A stretch of 64,000 nt of DNA from Stratiolaelaps scimitus. Lineage: Eukaryota > Arthropoda > Arachnida > Mesostigmata > Laelapidae. Where the stretch lies: positions 868,001-932,000 of the forward strand of contig JABWDB010000009.1 in NCBI GenBank assembly GCA_019614645.1, in the 5' to 3' direction. The translations under genes and the position numbers were made by a program. The notes beneath the pieces are model-generated. The model worked only from the letters and a program-made list of their open reading frames with translations. It ran no database searches and had not been told where the DNA came from. Of the stretch, positions 51,388 to 58,831 are shown piece after piece (positions within the stretch are counted from its first letter, which is position 1; every line of letters begins with the position of its first letter).

Positions 51388-52653
51388 CAAAGCGCTAACC
51401 GAGTACGCCGAGCCGAAAGTTAAAGGTGACGATAAATGCGTGTGCGGCAGCTGCCAGAGCTGTGGCGTCGAGAAGAGCGGCGCCACCCCATTCGAGGGAG
51501 GCTCCCGCGGCCAACGCCAGCACCGGCAGTTTGCCGTGCTCTGTACGGCCCACTGCAACATGAGAAGCAGCGTATTATTAGATTATTAGTGTTATTATTA
51601 TATTATTCATTATTATTATGATTATTATCAATCCAAGTTGTTTGGCTAAGCCGATCTACTCTGCATAATGATGATAACGGCGATAACAACAGTGGAAGAG
51701 GTGGTGGCGGAGGCGGCAGCAGCTCGCAAGCAACGTCGTTGATAACGAGGTTGCTCACCGTTGCTAAACAAGCTACGCTCAAGGTAAGTTCTCATTAGAG
51801 ATAGAATTTCGCTGTGTTTCCCTATCTTGTTCAACACTTCTAACCCTAGTTGAACAGTGCGGCACGGGCGAATTTTTACCTTGAGCGAAATCGGCCGCCT
51901 CTCCTCCTGCGTAATCCTCTGGCCGAGGTTCGTTTCAACGAAGCCAAGCAGCAAGCTTGGCGTGAACAGGTTTGATAGAACTTCTTACTGCTTACATAAA
52001 AGAATAGAAGATGTCACCAGGAGAAATGGTCAAGCCGAATTTCAACATTGAGCAAAATAGAGAAAACTTGATGGCCAATTCTAGGCTGCGATACGCAACC
52101 GGTTGTGATTTGGTGTATTGGCACGAGCCGTATCAATCAATACTATACGTGACCCCCATCGGGCGAGAGACCCGACCGAGTGGGAAAAGACTTCACGTGG
52201 TTCTGTACGCCTTGATCTATTTACTAACGCCTACACTAGTGTGTGAACATCGCCGCCGCAAACGTATCCTTGATGAGTTCGTGTTTCTCGAAAACAGAGC
52301 CATGAGTGTATAATCTATGCGTGTGTATGTGTGTCCTGGTAAAATTGGTCGGGCTCCTTTGACGCCAGCGTACTGAACCCGCTTTTGCATAAGGAAATCT
52401 CCGTTTTGCTTATTTTCAGGCTCTCGCGCGGCTCCGACAAGTCCAACTACCCCCCCCCCCCCGTCTTTGGCTGCCTGTTAGCTTCGCCCAGGGTATTTCG
52501 TGTTTACAGCATTTTATTCCAATGCATGCTTACGATATGGACGTGGGCATATACATTCGATGCAAGACCCAACTGTTACGCAGATACGAATGCACCAACC
52601 AAAAAGGCAGAAAAACCCTCTGGAAGTCGTTGGACAACATTATGGCCATATAC

Positions 52654-52688
<35 letters not shown>

Positions 52689-55600
52689 CTGCTGTTGCTC
52701 TGCGATAAGCAGCAAGAGCTATTCAAAGTCCTCCCTAACTAGTCTTTTGATGATAGCTCCGCCCGCGTTCGTTCTGTTCTTTCGATCCGCTTTCTCCGAT
52801 CACCAGCGTCGTTTCTCGGTCGGCCCGAATGTGTCTCACAACACCCCCCCTCCGTGACGTCGAGCGGTCGCCATATCTTCAACGACTAATCCCTGCCTCA
52901 GCAGCAACGGCCTGTCGGAGTCTGCTGGGCGGGCCAGCCCTCCATACAGGCAGGCCCCAAGGCTCATGACGGCACCCATTCACCGCTGGACGAACGGGAC
53001 ACCCACCAGTCCAACGGGGAGCCGCAGATCACAGATGCAGTAGATTCCAGATGACGGATGACACCAACGACGGCAACTGGGAGAAGATTTCTTCCATAAC
53101 CAACTGCCACTTCAGCTTTGGCTCTGCTTTGCCATCGCAACCGTCGAATAGATATGCCTGCTCCTCGCCCATCGACGATGGTGACTGCACGGGGAAAAGC
53201 GAATGTTTTGCCGCCTTCTGCGGGATTTTTTCGAGGAGCAGTAGTTTGATTGTCCGCGCTGAAACTTGGTCAGACACTCTTGTCTGAGAGATCCGACAGG
53301 GTGGGGCACGTCGCCCTAATGAGACGCTGGCTGCTGCTCGTGACGACGAAGGGCCAACTTGGTCGGTAGGATCTCGGCAGAAATGCTAGTGCGGGTAATG
53401 TTTGTGTATTTGTGTGTAGACGTTTGTCTGTGGGTATTAGTAACCAATATGCAGATTCTGATTCTTTCTCTGCCTGTATCTCTCGGTCGTGATTGTCAAT
53501 CATGGTATACCGCATATTCCGGAGGGACACTGGGTTCAAATCCTGTCAGACGCGTAGGATATATGGGGTTCTTTATCATCTTTCTACATCTGAAAATTCT
53601 TGCCAGGTACGAGTAAGGTAGAGGAAATAAGCAAGGGTGGCCCCGACCCTCATAGTAATCCCTAAAGGTTAAGAGCTGAGGCCTGTCAGATAGGGGAACA
53701 GCTGAGGGTCAGCTCGAAAAACAATTATTTTAGTATACCGCATATTGAATCTGGTGTGCATTAAACGTTTGGTCTTGAACTGGTGACTAACAAATCAAAA
53801 ATGAATACCGATTTAACAAAAAAAAAAAATAACTGGACAAATAAAACCGTCACAGCTTATACTGTTACGATGAACTCATGGCCCTATGCCATATTACGTA
53901 CACTATCACCCGACCGGTTCACTCGCCACGCAACGAAGGCTCAGATCAGCAAATAGATGCCGGAAACGGTATACGCACATATTTGTAGGCACCAACAACA
54001 TGAACAAGAAATGAAATAGTTAGTGAGAAACCTGCAACAATAGCATCATCGTCTTGATCTGGAATCGTCTCGAGTTTGCGTACGTCTCAGGGCAACGACA
54101 CGCGGACAGTGATCTGGCCATAGTGCACCGTGAAATTGAGGATGCACTTGAAATCAGACTCGGCCCTTGCTTATATTATAGCAGAGGGTAGGAACCCTCG
54201 GATCCCCGGCCTACGCGTATCAAACAATGACCATCCAGGGAGGGGTCGGCGAGAAGAGTGGGGCTCCTCATCGTGCGCTGCCACGGTCACGAAGTGTGCG
54301 CCAGAAGTAACAACAGCGCCACCCGTTATCTTCACAAAAGCAACCCGGGAGCCATCTCGGCGCTACGCCTATGCGCACATCCATGACATATATATATATA
54401 TATATATATATAAACACATAGCGGGCCTAAAGATATCTCTTTCTCTGGGAGATACGACAGTAACGTTTCAAGCATTTTTAGACAACTCTCCTCTCTCCAC
54501 TTATGCTTACACAATCATACCCCGTCTCCTTCAGGCTATCTTTTTTCTTTCGTTCTCGGTGGCTCGCTGCGCCACGGGGCAAGTGATACATCCCTCAGAG
54601 ACACCCGGAGCTATTCGAAGCAGTGGGTCAGCCGTTCGCTCTCTCTCTCGCCCAGCCTCTGGCACAGTGTCGGTGTACGACCCCGCCGCGATCGTGGACC
54701 TTGCGGGACACCAGGGAGGACACGATGGTCAGATACAAGCTACCACACTCGTGACGCTATACAGTATCTATGATATGGAAACCACTGCCCCGCCATTGGT
54801 TGGGCTGCGAAGAACGGAGGAAGACGCTTGTGACTGTAGGTCGGCAGGCAGGCAGGCCGACTCGAAACTGCGGCGCGGTCCGGCGTCCTGTCTGACGAAC
54901 TGATGGACTGTACGAGCCACAAGGTTTCCGGCGTCCACCCAGTATGTATCGTCTACTTTTGGTGGGGGGAAGAGAAGAGTTTTTGGAGAGTCGAGCATAG
55001 GAGACATTTCCCTTACAACACTGGGAGTGGCCTCAGTGTGCCCCTGGGTGTGGCAATCCTGGGAAGTCACCGGACACAGAAAGACAGCAAGAGAGAGAGG
55101 GAGAGAGGTCATGCCAGGCAACCCGCACCGACGGATGCTATTATACTTGACTTTCGAGCGCGACTTGAGGTCGTCGGCGGTGCCGCCGCTGCCGCCGCCA
55201 GCCACCTACGACGAGATCCAGCAGAGCCAGCCAGCCTCGATCCTGCGAGATCTGTCGAGTATGCCAATGTGCGTTCGTACATGGCGAGACAAACAACAAA
55301 GATGAATAGCCTACTGGTCCTGTTGCCGCTACCGTGTAACAGCAGCGGTGGGCGCGCAGTGTCGACTCCTTTAACGATTGCTTCTGATACTCAGAGTTCC
55401 AGTCGAGCAGCAGTCTTCAAGTTGTAGCCGCAGACGCACGCCAAAATCGCCCGAATCCAGACGACGGCGTGGTGACTCGCCCAGGGCGAATAGCAGTGGC
55501 TGGGGTCATTGTCAACTATGCATGTATCTATCTGTCGAGGAAGGGCACAAGGCAGAAGGACACTAGACGGCTCCATTTCAGCTGGCAGCAGTACGAGCCT

Positions 55601-58600
55601 CCGTCGCCACCGCAGCCGATGTCGACAACGCCACTGTAGCAGTTTTTCATTCAGATCGTCGACGTCACCATATATCTTTCCAGGAAATGAGAATGGTTCT
55701 ACTGCTGCTGCTGCTGCGGTCACGATGGTGACGCTGCTGATGCTGGTGACGACACGACAAAAAATTGAAGAAAGCCCTCGGAGCAGCGCCGGCAAAGTTC
55801 AAACTAACAATCTGCACACAGACGCAGAGGAAAGAACGTGGGGCATACCGCCCCACTATGAAGGCGCGCGCCGCGAACGCCGCGGTGAGTGCCCGCCACT
55901 AACTGCTGATTCGTTGGTCGTGTTTACACGGACGGCCAACATCATGTTTTCAATACAACGCTTAACTACGTGGTCGCGTCTGCATAGTTCAATTCGCTTG
56001 AGAGGAGAGTTTGCCGGTCGACGCCAAGAACTCATGCGGATGTTCATGGATCGGTTGCGTGCTGTAGATGATCTGTTGCCAGAACGCGGGGGAGACCGTC
56101 GACCTATCGGTCCTCTCGACTGTGACTGATGCTCGTGGCGACATTGGGCGGGGGGGACATTATATCCACGATAGAAAAATAGGGAACAAAAAATTGATTG
56201 ACACCAGGGAGCGTCTCGATGTGGCGGAATTCATGTTCGATTCGGCACGAAATGTTCGTCTGTCATTCGTCTCCGAAGGCGTCCCTGACTGCGACGCTTT
56301 GTCACTGGTTTTTGGTTTTACACCGAGTTGATCGATGACCGTGTTATGGGAGATTGTACAGCGCTTTATCTATACGACGTTACTGGTTAGCGCTGCTGCC
56401 TTGTACCCTCGTGGACGGCGCAGAGACTTTTTCCTCCCGGCTAAATCTATCAGTAGGGTTAGATTGTGCTAGACCTGAGGGCTCACACTGATATATATAT
56501 ATATATATGCATAAACAGAGCACAAAGGAGAACGTATTTTTTTGGAGAAATCAATTAGCACTTACCGGAGGCCGGCGCAAAGATATTGAGGTAGAGGCAA
56601 TCCTCGCTCTGGTTATCCTGAAGGAAGTCCGCCATCTGCGGCCACGATGACCAACTTCGGTTCGTCGGAACCCGTTCCCTGTCCTCATCTGTCCACAGGG
56701 AAAATGAATATATAAACATATATATATATATATATGACGTACGTCGGAACTAAGCACAGTGACTGTGATCATGTCGCTCGAGGAGCATCGAACAAGAGAG
56801 AAAGAATAACGGAAAACGCTACGAGAATACGCTGCCACGAACCCACACATGACACGGTGCTGCCGTAGCTTAACGTTGTTCGACGCCAACCAAGTAGCCA
56901 AACAGCAGGTAATTTTAGTTCAGTCCTACTTTATGGCTGTAGTTTGCTTTATATGTTTTTAGTACAATTTGCATCCAGCTCCTAAATCGGTGCGGAAACA
57001 GTTCCAGTGAGAGACGCATATTCGCAATTTCGGCCCGCATACACCGGCCGTCGACTAAGCGACGTCATGCTTACCAAAACAAAACGCCCACACCTCGTAC
57101 CTCTGATCATCCGGTGATCTTACACAGTTAAAAATGGCAACAATTTCTCTAAACGAATTCGTTCAGCCATTAGAATCTAGGCGCCGGTCCATGCGCAACG
57201 GCAGGGAGACCTTGAACATCAATCTGCCAGCTAATCCAGTTAGCTTCGTTTTCTTTTTGTGTAGCACCGAGCGTGATATCAACATTCGTTACGAAGAACG
57301 AGAGGAAAATAGAGAGAGAGAGAGAAGTGAAGAAAAAGGAAAGAAATAGATACTCTCATTAACCTACTTCCGGCTTGACCCCATTTGGAGTTCATTTTAG
57401 AGCTAGCTAGCCGGCACTCGACTCCGACTGACTCTCGTCTGTTTCTCGGCCTGGCAGTGTCGATAAATCCACATTGCTTCTTCCTCTACTGCTGCCAGCG
57501 CTGTCGCCGCAGCGAAACAGAGAAGCTTCCGTCTTGCAAAGTGCGGACACGTGGACCGCCCGACCCATTACCCCGTCCCTTTTCACCTTTACTGAAGTAA
57601 GGCCTCTGTCGACTCCAATGAGGTGGTGTCTCCGGTGGAGCCTGGGGACAGCTAGGACCCCAATGGTCGGCTTCCCGAACGCCGTCCCAATGAGCTGGGG
57701 TCATTGGCGGTAGAAAACGCAACGATCCGACGGGCGGCGACGCGTACGGAATACCGAGAAACACCTAAATAGGACGTCAGAGAGAGAGAGAGAGAAAGAA
57801 AGCATCACGGAATATGTCCGAGTGTAAGATTAAAGGCAGGTCACTAGAATGAAATCGATTATTAGTCAGCGACTTCGAGCGAAACGCGAAAATCAGCATT
57901 AGATTAATGTACTGTGCGAACATCACAATGAGATGATGGACAAACCATTTGGGTTTCGTGACATAGTAATAATAAAAATTATTATTATTATTATAATCGA
58001 ACACCTTAGTATTATTTTATTTGTTTACTATTTTTATTATATAATACTGCTTTACCATTTGAACAAAGAGTGAGGGGCAATAGATCATTAATCTATTTAT
58101 TCTACCTGGGCCATTAGTTCTCTCCTACGGTCCTAGCTCTCTACCTTCTTTCTTCTTGCTCAACGTTATTCCGACACCTTCAAACGCTTCAAGGTCACCC
58201 AAAAGTCTCTTCGAATTGATACGCTACACCATATTGTACTATACGATCGTCCTATGTTACCAGTACTACAATGGCACATACACGTCCACATCGCATACTA
58301 TCCCAATCATATACTGCGCCATAATCAGTCAGCTGCTGCAGCAGCAGCAGCATCGGCAGCGCCGACAGCCATCGCTGATCACAAAAGTCCACAGAGTCAT
58401 ATATGTCTGTATGACGCTGTATTGGCTACAGCGTCATCATCCGGTCGGCTCACACACAAAGCTCACAAATGACCACACACCTCACCTCACTTCCCACGAA
58501 AACAAGGTCGAGGCGGGGGGCGGGACGAGGCGCGAGCTTCTTCCGCCCCCGTTAGGCCTATCGGCCTAAACAACGATGTCGTTGGCCTCATCCCGCTACT

Positions 58601-58831
58601 TACCTCGACCGGCTGCAGGGCGATGTCGTGGAAGCGTCCTTGGGGAAGGACGACCCGCCCTCTGATTTTGCCGAACAGCGTCCGTACCACCCGTTCGCTC
58701 TGTTTCCAGTCGGCGAAGTCACGTTCGAGTACAGCTCGACTCGTATTGACGAGAGCCGCCAACAGCAGGGCACACATTGCCAGGACGGCTCCGTTGTCGC
58801 CCCAGAAAGGTGCGCGTTTGCGTCGAGCCAT
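23819..58831 (-). CDS. Nlg: Neuroligin, 22-exon gene model (whole span)
   Basis: This is a postsynaptic-type adhesion receptor of the cholinesterase-like family. Neuroligins sit in the plasma membrane and bind neurexin through a catalytically dead esterase fold. The join of 22 exons predicts about 1,186 residues: signal peptide (about 1-33), esterase-like domain (about 45-650), Ser/Gln-rich stalk (about 650-780), one membrane helix (about 783-805) and a tail of about 380 residues. All 21 exon junctions are frame-compatible, with GT..AG borders. Recognised blocks occur in family order: [63 protein letters not shown]. The nucleophile elbow reads GHGKVAS, the HGG oxyanion motif is replaced by AAGAS and the HGxDL motif by LPRDL, so no activity is expected. 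Gliotactin is the main alternative, but the block sequences look more like neuroligin. Exons 1-17 are firm, 18-20 likely, 21-22 tentative. Introns range from about 58 nt to 5 kb. Confidence 0.88.
24060..24282 (-). CDS. Nlg: Candidate neuroligin exon 21
   Basis: Residues about 1052-1126. A phase-2 acceptor (gatag) and a phase-0 donor (CAG before gtacgt) frame a Ser/Arg-rich stretch ([20 protein letters not shown]). It fits exon 20 by phase, but there is no conserved block. A second reading frame is also open here, with a Cys- and Pro-rich sequence. Confidence 0.4.
24283..26720 (-). other. Interval between tail exons 20 and 21
   Basis: If exon 21 is right, this is an intron of 2.4 kb. It has short direct repeats (AAGTACAGCTTCATT twice, about 25.51-25.55 kb), a 10-bp stem (25,176-25,185 with 25,203-25,212) and a C-rich tract at 26.24 kb. 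A 136-codon minus frame at 24.40-24.81 kb is unrecognised. Confidence 0.45.
26721..27049 (-). CDS. Nlg: Neuroligin exon 20: Pro/Ser/Thr-rich tail
   Basis: Residues 943-1052. Phase-0 acceptor tatcag. The tail is disordered, with [11 protein letters not shown] as a possible SH3- or WW-type ligand. A good donor, AAG before gtcagt, gives phase 2. If that donor is not used, the frame ends 22 nt further on at a TAG (26,699-26,701), giving a shorter receptor of about 1,058 residues. Confidence 0.62.
27427..27585 (-). CDS. Nlg: Neuroligin exon 19: cytoplasmic tail
   Basis: Residues 890-942. The acceptor is aaaatcag (or a second cag 6 nt later, which removes two residues) and the donor is gtacgt, both phase 0. 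The exon reads [18 protein letters not shown] and then a short hydrophobic stretch. No named motif was recognised. Confidence 0.65.
27838..27942 (-). CDS. Nlg: Neuroligin exon 18: cytoplasmic tail
   Basis: Residues 855-889. This 105-nt phase-0 exon lies between cattgcag and gtaaga and reads [19 protein letters not shown]. It joins exon 17 as ASSKV-SIKEED. It was assigned by phase, splice sites and hydrophilic composition, not by a known motif. Confidence 0.72.
29346..30130 (-). pseudogene. Mariner transposase relic B
   Basis: The minus strand reads [20 protein letters not shown] (helix-turn-helix), [33 protein letters not shown] (first catalytic Asp), [16 protein letters not shown] (second Asp) and [20 protein letters not shown] (third Asp). 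All three acidic positions are still visible but lie in different frames with stops between. It lies inside neuroligin intron 17. Confidence 0.87.
30147..30250 (-). repeat. SINE family 1 with tRNA B box
   Basis: The minus strand reads GCAGGTTCGAGTCCCGTG, a canonical B box, then a body with AAGCAGTGTAAAAACTGCAG, ending in TTTACC repeats. It follows the mariner relic in neuroligin intron 17. Confidence 0.72.
30284..30500 (-). CDS. Nlg: Neuroligin exon 17: transmembrane helix and stop-transfer
   Basis: Residues 782-854. [20 protein letters not shown] is a single membrane helix closed by a basic stop-transfer (QHRERR) and a Lys-rich cytoplasmic start. The layout V-G-x-S-L-L-x-x-N-x-L-x-F matches neuroligin membrane segments. 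The donor is gtaagt after GTA, phase 0. Confidence 0.88.
31036..31180 (-). CDS. Nlg: Neuroligin exon 16: juxtamembrane stalk
   Basis: Residues 734-781. No conserved block is expected here. The exon is Gly/Ser/Pro-rich ([16 protein letters not shown]), typical of O-glycosylated stalks, and it joins exons 15 and 17 in phase (1 in, 2 out) with a ttgatgtacag acceptor and a gtagga donor. Confidence 0.78.
31181..33743 (-). other. Neuroligin intron 15
   Basis: The GC-rich block at 32.1-33.0 kb has frames of up to 180 codons (plus) and 106 codons (minus), with a short GGGC-type repeat at about 33,060. No domain recognised. The left part is AT-rich and featureless. Confidence 0.5.
33744..34088 (-). 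CDS. Nlg: Neuroligin exon 15: end of esterase domain and stalk
   Basis: Residues 619-733. [18 protein letters not shown] is the last conserved helix of the domain (family H-Y-R-A-x-x-x-S-F-W-x-x-L-x-P-x-L-H). The remainder is low-complexity stalk rich in Gln, Leu, Ser and Asn ([19 protein letters not shown]). This is the largest exon; its donor is gtgagt, phase 1. Confidence 0.9.
34417..34460. repeat. (AT)n microsatellite
   Basis: About 22 AT units in neuroligin intron 14. Confidence 0.92.
36533..36566. repeat. (TC)n microsatellite
   Basis: About 17 TC units in intron 14. Confidence 0.92.
37111..37148. repeat. (TA)n microsatellite
   Basis: About 19 TA units in intron 14, roughly 200 bp from exon 14. 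Confidence 0.92.
37347..37468 (-). CDS. Nlg: Neuroligin exon 14
   Basis: Residues 578-618. The phase-2 junction makes GNPN, the usual turn. A basic, Gly/His-rich loop follows, then [15 protein letters not shown], matching W-P-x-Y-D-P-x-x-x-x-Y-L. It ends in phase 1 at gtgagt. Confidence 0.92.
37781..37864 (-). CDS. Nlg: Neuroligin exon 13
   Basis: Residues 550-577. After cgtcttgcag it reads [18 protein letters not shown] and then VRNFLRDG, the family segment with E-x-x-I-S-x-x-L-I-x-x-W-x-N-F before the G-(D/N)-P-N turn. The donor is gtaagt, phase 2. Confidence 0.9.
37865..40080 (-). other. Neuroligin intron 12
   Basis: It contains the 289-bp foldback element (38,102-38,390). A 172-codon minus-strand frame at 38,487-39,005 is open but has no recognised domain, and the model is continuous without it. 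Confidence 0.55.
38102..38390 (+). mobile_element. Foldback element with 52-bp inverted ends
   Basis: The arms 38,102-38,153 and 38,339-38,390 are inverted copies sharing ATAGGGTATATCGGTACTGG and GACTGCGAAT, with only a few mismatches. They enclose a unique centre of 185 bp. It lies in neuroligin intron 12. A non-autonomous DNA transposon is the likely source. Confidence 0.82.
40081..40260 (-). CDS. Nlg: Neuroligin exon 12: His motif lost
   Basis: Residues 490-549. It reads THLLVFAPP (family T-Y-x-Y-V-F) and later [13 protein letters not shown], the place where esterases carry H-G-x-D-L with the catalytic His. That His is absent. Between the two lies a Ser/Pro-rich loop. Phase 2 in and out. 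Confidence 0.88.
40888..40968 (-). repeat. SINE family 1, truncated copy
   Basis: It matches the body and tail of the 30.2-kb copy (GAACTT-like, GCACTTCCTTTAGTAAACGA, tail TTTACCTTTACC) but lacks the B box. Confidence 0.65.
41139..41299 (-). CDS. Nlg: Neuroligin exon 11
   Basis: Residues 437-489. After ccttgtcag it reads [13 protein letters not shown], a strong neuroligin block, and [13 protein letters not shown], matching L-S-D-x-x-x-V-A-P. The donor is gtgagt, phase 2. Confidence 0.93.
41921..41969. repeat. (ATA/AAT)n microsatellite
   Basis: About 16 trinucleotide units with one G interruption, in neuroligin intron 10. Confidence 0.9.
42150..42212 (-). CDS. Nlg: Neuroligin exon 10 (63 nt)
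   Basis: Residues 416-436, bounded by tttgctag and gtataa. It reads [18 protein letters not shown], matching the R-x-F-V-R-N-x-Y-x-x-H helix of neuroligins. In and out in phase 0. The donor is non-optimal (gtataa). Confidence 0.85.
42462..42594 (-). CDS. Nlg: Neuroligin exon 9
   Basis: Residues 371-415. After cattacag it contains [16 protein letters not shown], the block where neuroligins read D-L-L-x-G-V-T-x-x-E. It ends in phase 0 at gtaggt. Confidence 0.9.
42595..45756 (-). other. Neuroligin introns 7 and 8
   Basis: These two introns flank exon 8. Open frames at 44.45-44.85 kb have no recognisable domain and no phase-compatible splice sites that improve the neuroligin model. Nothing else identified. 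Confidence 0.5.
43975..44084 (-). CDS. Nlg: Neuroligin exon 8
   Basis: Residues 335-370. After cacattcag it reads [15 protein letters not shown], matching the family C-L-R-x-K-x-x-x-E-L helix, then GPFGPVVDN, the usual G-P-V-V-D segment. The donor is gtaaat, phase 2. Confidence 0.9.
45757..45890 (-). CDS. Nlg: Neuroligin exon 7
   Basis: Residues 290-334. The acceptor atttcgcag completes an Asp codon. The exon reads [17 protein letters not shown], the post-elbow block conserved in neuroligins, followed by an amphipathic helix and a cysteine (SLSCP). The donor is gtaaga, phase 0. Confidence 0.94.
45891..48033 (-). other. Neuroligin intron 6
   Basis: The right half (46.9-47.6 kb) is GC-rich with overlapping frames on both strands and a GGTTCGAACCC box at about 47,143. 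The left part has a compound TATA/TATG microsatellite (46,479-46,527). No gene recognised. Confidence 0.55.
48034..48163 (-). CDS. Nlg: Neuroligin exon 6: non-catalytic nucleophile elbow
   Basis: Residues 247-289. It reads [17 protein letters not shown] and then the elbow LLGHGKVAS. Active esterases have G-E-S-A-G here; other neuroligins have G-H-G-T-G-A, so even the neuroligin version is altered. It ends in phase 1 at gtaagc. Confidence 0.92.
48384..48396 (+). repeat. Isolated tRNA-like B box (SINE head)
   Basis: GGTTCAAATCCTG within GGTGGCGACAGGTTCAAATC, similar to the family 2 head, but the body that follows differs. It could be a third SINE family or a fragment. Confidence 0.4.
48807..49142 (+). 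CDS. Possible nested gene, unrecognised protein
   Basis: An open frame of 111 codons from ATG lies on the strand opposite the neuroligin, inside intron 5. The product is soluble, with evenly spread charged residues and four cysteines, and has stretches such as [20 protein letters not shown] and [20 protein letters not shown] that look helical. AATAAA follows at 49,273-49,278, about 130 nt after the stop. A pyrimidine tract (48,750-48,785, TC repeats) followed by TTGAG just upstream could be a 3' splice site, so this may be a last exon. No signal peptide or known domain seen. Confidence 0.38.
   Translation: MMHYGRSWVQEVCTRMKAIEQKMRRFMNGELGIDDWPTDDGVPLSYGQIHQNIYANARVLENTCLDVGTLHKIGERNDKLEDSVNRTISLLETNCFKALPNKLSVRRRSRT
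49273..49278 (+). terminator. AATAAA downstream of the nested ORF
   Basis: A canonical poly(A) signal in plus orientation, within a short AT-rich stretch following the nested ORF. Its spacing from the stop codon is ordinary for a compact 3' UTR. Confidence 0.35.
49793..49849. repeat. (AT)n microsatellite, about 57 bp
   Basis: Uninterrupted AT dinucleotides, the longest in the window, in neuroligin intron 5. Confidence 0.95.
49978..50037 (-). repeat. SINE family 1, degenerate tail copy
   Basis: The shared order GAACTTAAGCATTG, TTGCAGTTCCG and AATAAACC matches the 3' part of the family 1 copies. Confidence 0.5.
50073..50150 (+). repeat. Three copies of a unit of about 26 bp
   Basis: GGTCAGGATAATCTGACTTA recurs at 50,075 and 50,101, and a third copy (ATCAGGACAATCTGAACAAA) is diverged. 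Each unit contains a short inverted pair (GTCAG...CTGAC). Confidence 0.8.
51006..51061 (-). CDS. Nlg: Neuroligin exon 5 (56 nt)
   Basis: Residues 228-246. This short exon is bounded by ttcctgcag and gttcgt. It reads [19 protein letters not shown], matching the family G-F-x(9)-N-x-x-LLDQ segment that follows NFRLGVL. Phase 1 in, phase 0 out. It is too short for ORF scans; the match to the family pattern carries the call. Confidence 0.88.
51346..51382. repeat. (TA)n microsatellite beside exon 4
   Basis: About 18 TA units only 17 bp beyond the exon 4 donor. A second run (51,114-51,146) lies in the same 338-nt intron, close to the exon 5 acceptor. Confidence 0.92.
51400..51552 (-). CDS. Nlg: Neuroligin exon 4: degenerate oxyanion region
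   Basis: Residues 177-227. The acceptor gttgcag completes the phase-1 codon. The exon reads [19 protein letters not shown] where family members have a P-V-x-V-x-I-H-G-G-S block, then FNFRLGVLG. The His-Gly pair of the oxyanion hole is missing. The donor gttagc is weaker than usual, but the next exon continues exactly in frame. Confidence 0.9.
51553..56565 (-). other. Neuroligin intron 3 (5 kb)
   Basis: This is the largest intron. It holds a tRNA-like SINE (53.50-53.73 kb), AT microsatellites, and a GC-rich block (54.2-56.1 kb) open in several frames on both strands. The longest frame there (257 codons, plus strand) reads straight through a (TA)n run as Tyr-Ile repeats, which argues against it being protein. 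Confidence 0.7.
53500..53733 (+). repeat. SINE family 2, copy with tRNA-like head
   Basis: The head contains the B box GGGTTCAAATCCTG (53,532-53,545), so the family is tRNA-derived. The body continues with TTCTTGCCAGGTACGAGTAA and AGAGCTGAGGCCTGTCAGAT. It lies in neuroligin intron 3, antisense to the gene. Confidence 0.78.
56566..56688 (-). CDS. Nlg: Neuroligin exon 3
   Basis: Residues 136-176. The acceptor gtggacag fits phase 1 and leads into a hydrophilic linker and then [15 protein letters not shown], the conserved EDCLYLN motif whose cysteine pairs with that of exon 2. It ends in phase 1 at gtaagt. Confidence 0.93.
57587..57764 (-). CDS. Nlg: Neuroligin exon 2
   Basis: Residues 77-135. 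It starts after atttag in phase 0 and reads [17 protein letters not shown], the most diagnostic neuroligin block, then GPSCPQ with the cysteine of the first disulfide loop. It ends in phase 1 at a gtgaaa donor after PYFSK. Confidence 0.93.
58604..58831 (-). CDS. Nlg: Neuroligin exon 1: start codon, signal peptide, domain start
   Basis: Residues 1-76. The ATG opens a basic n-region followed by the hydrophobic run [13 protein letters not shown], a typical signal peptide, and then [14 protein letters not shown], the first strand pair of cholinesterase-like domains. The exon ends in phase 0 at GAG before gtaagt. The next exon supplies the expected continuation after QPVE. A 5' untranslated exon may lie further right; it was not identified. 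Confidence 0.88.

Noticed and set aside
54130..54903. 257-codon plus-strand frame
   Set aside because: It passes through a (TA)n run as a Tyr-Ile string, lacks any domain, and overlaps other open frames in a GC-rich block.
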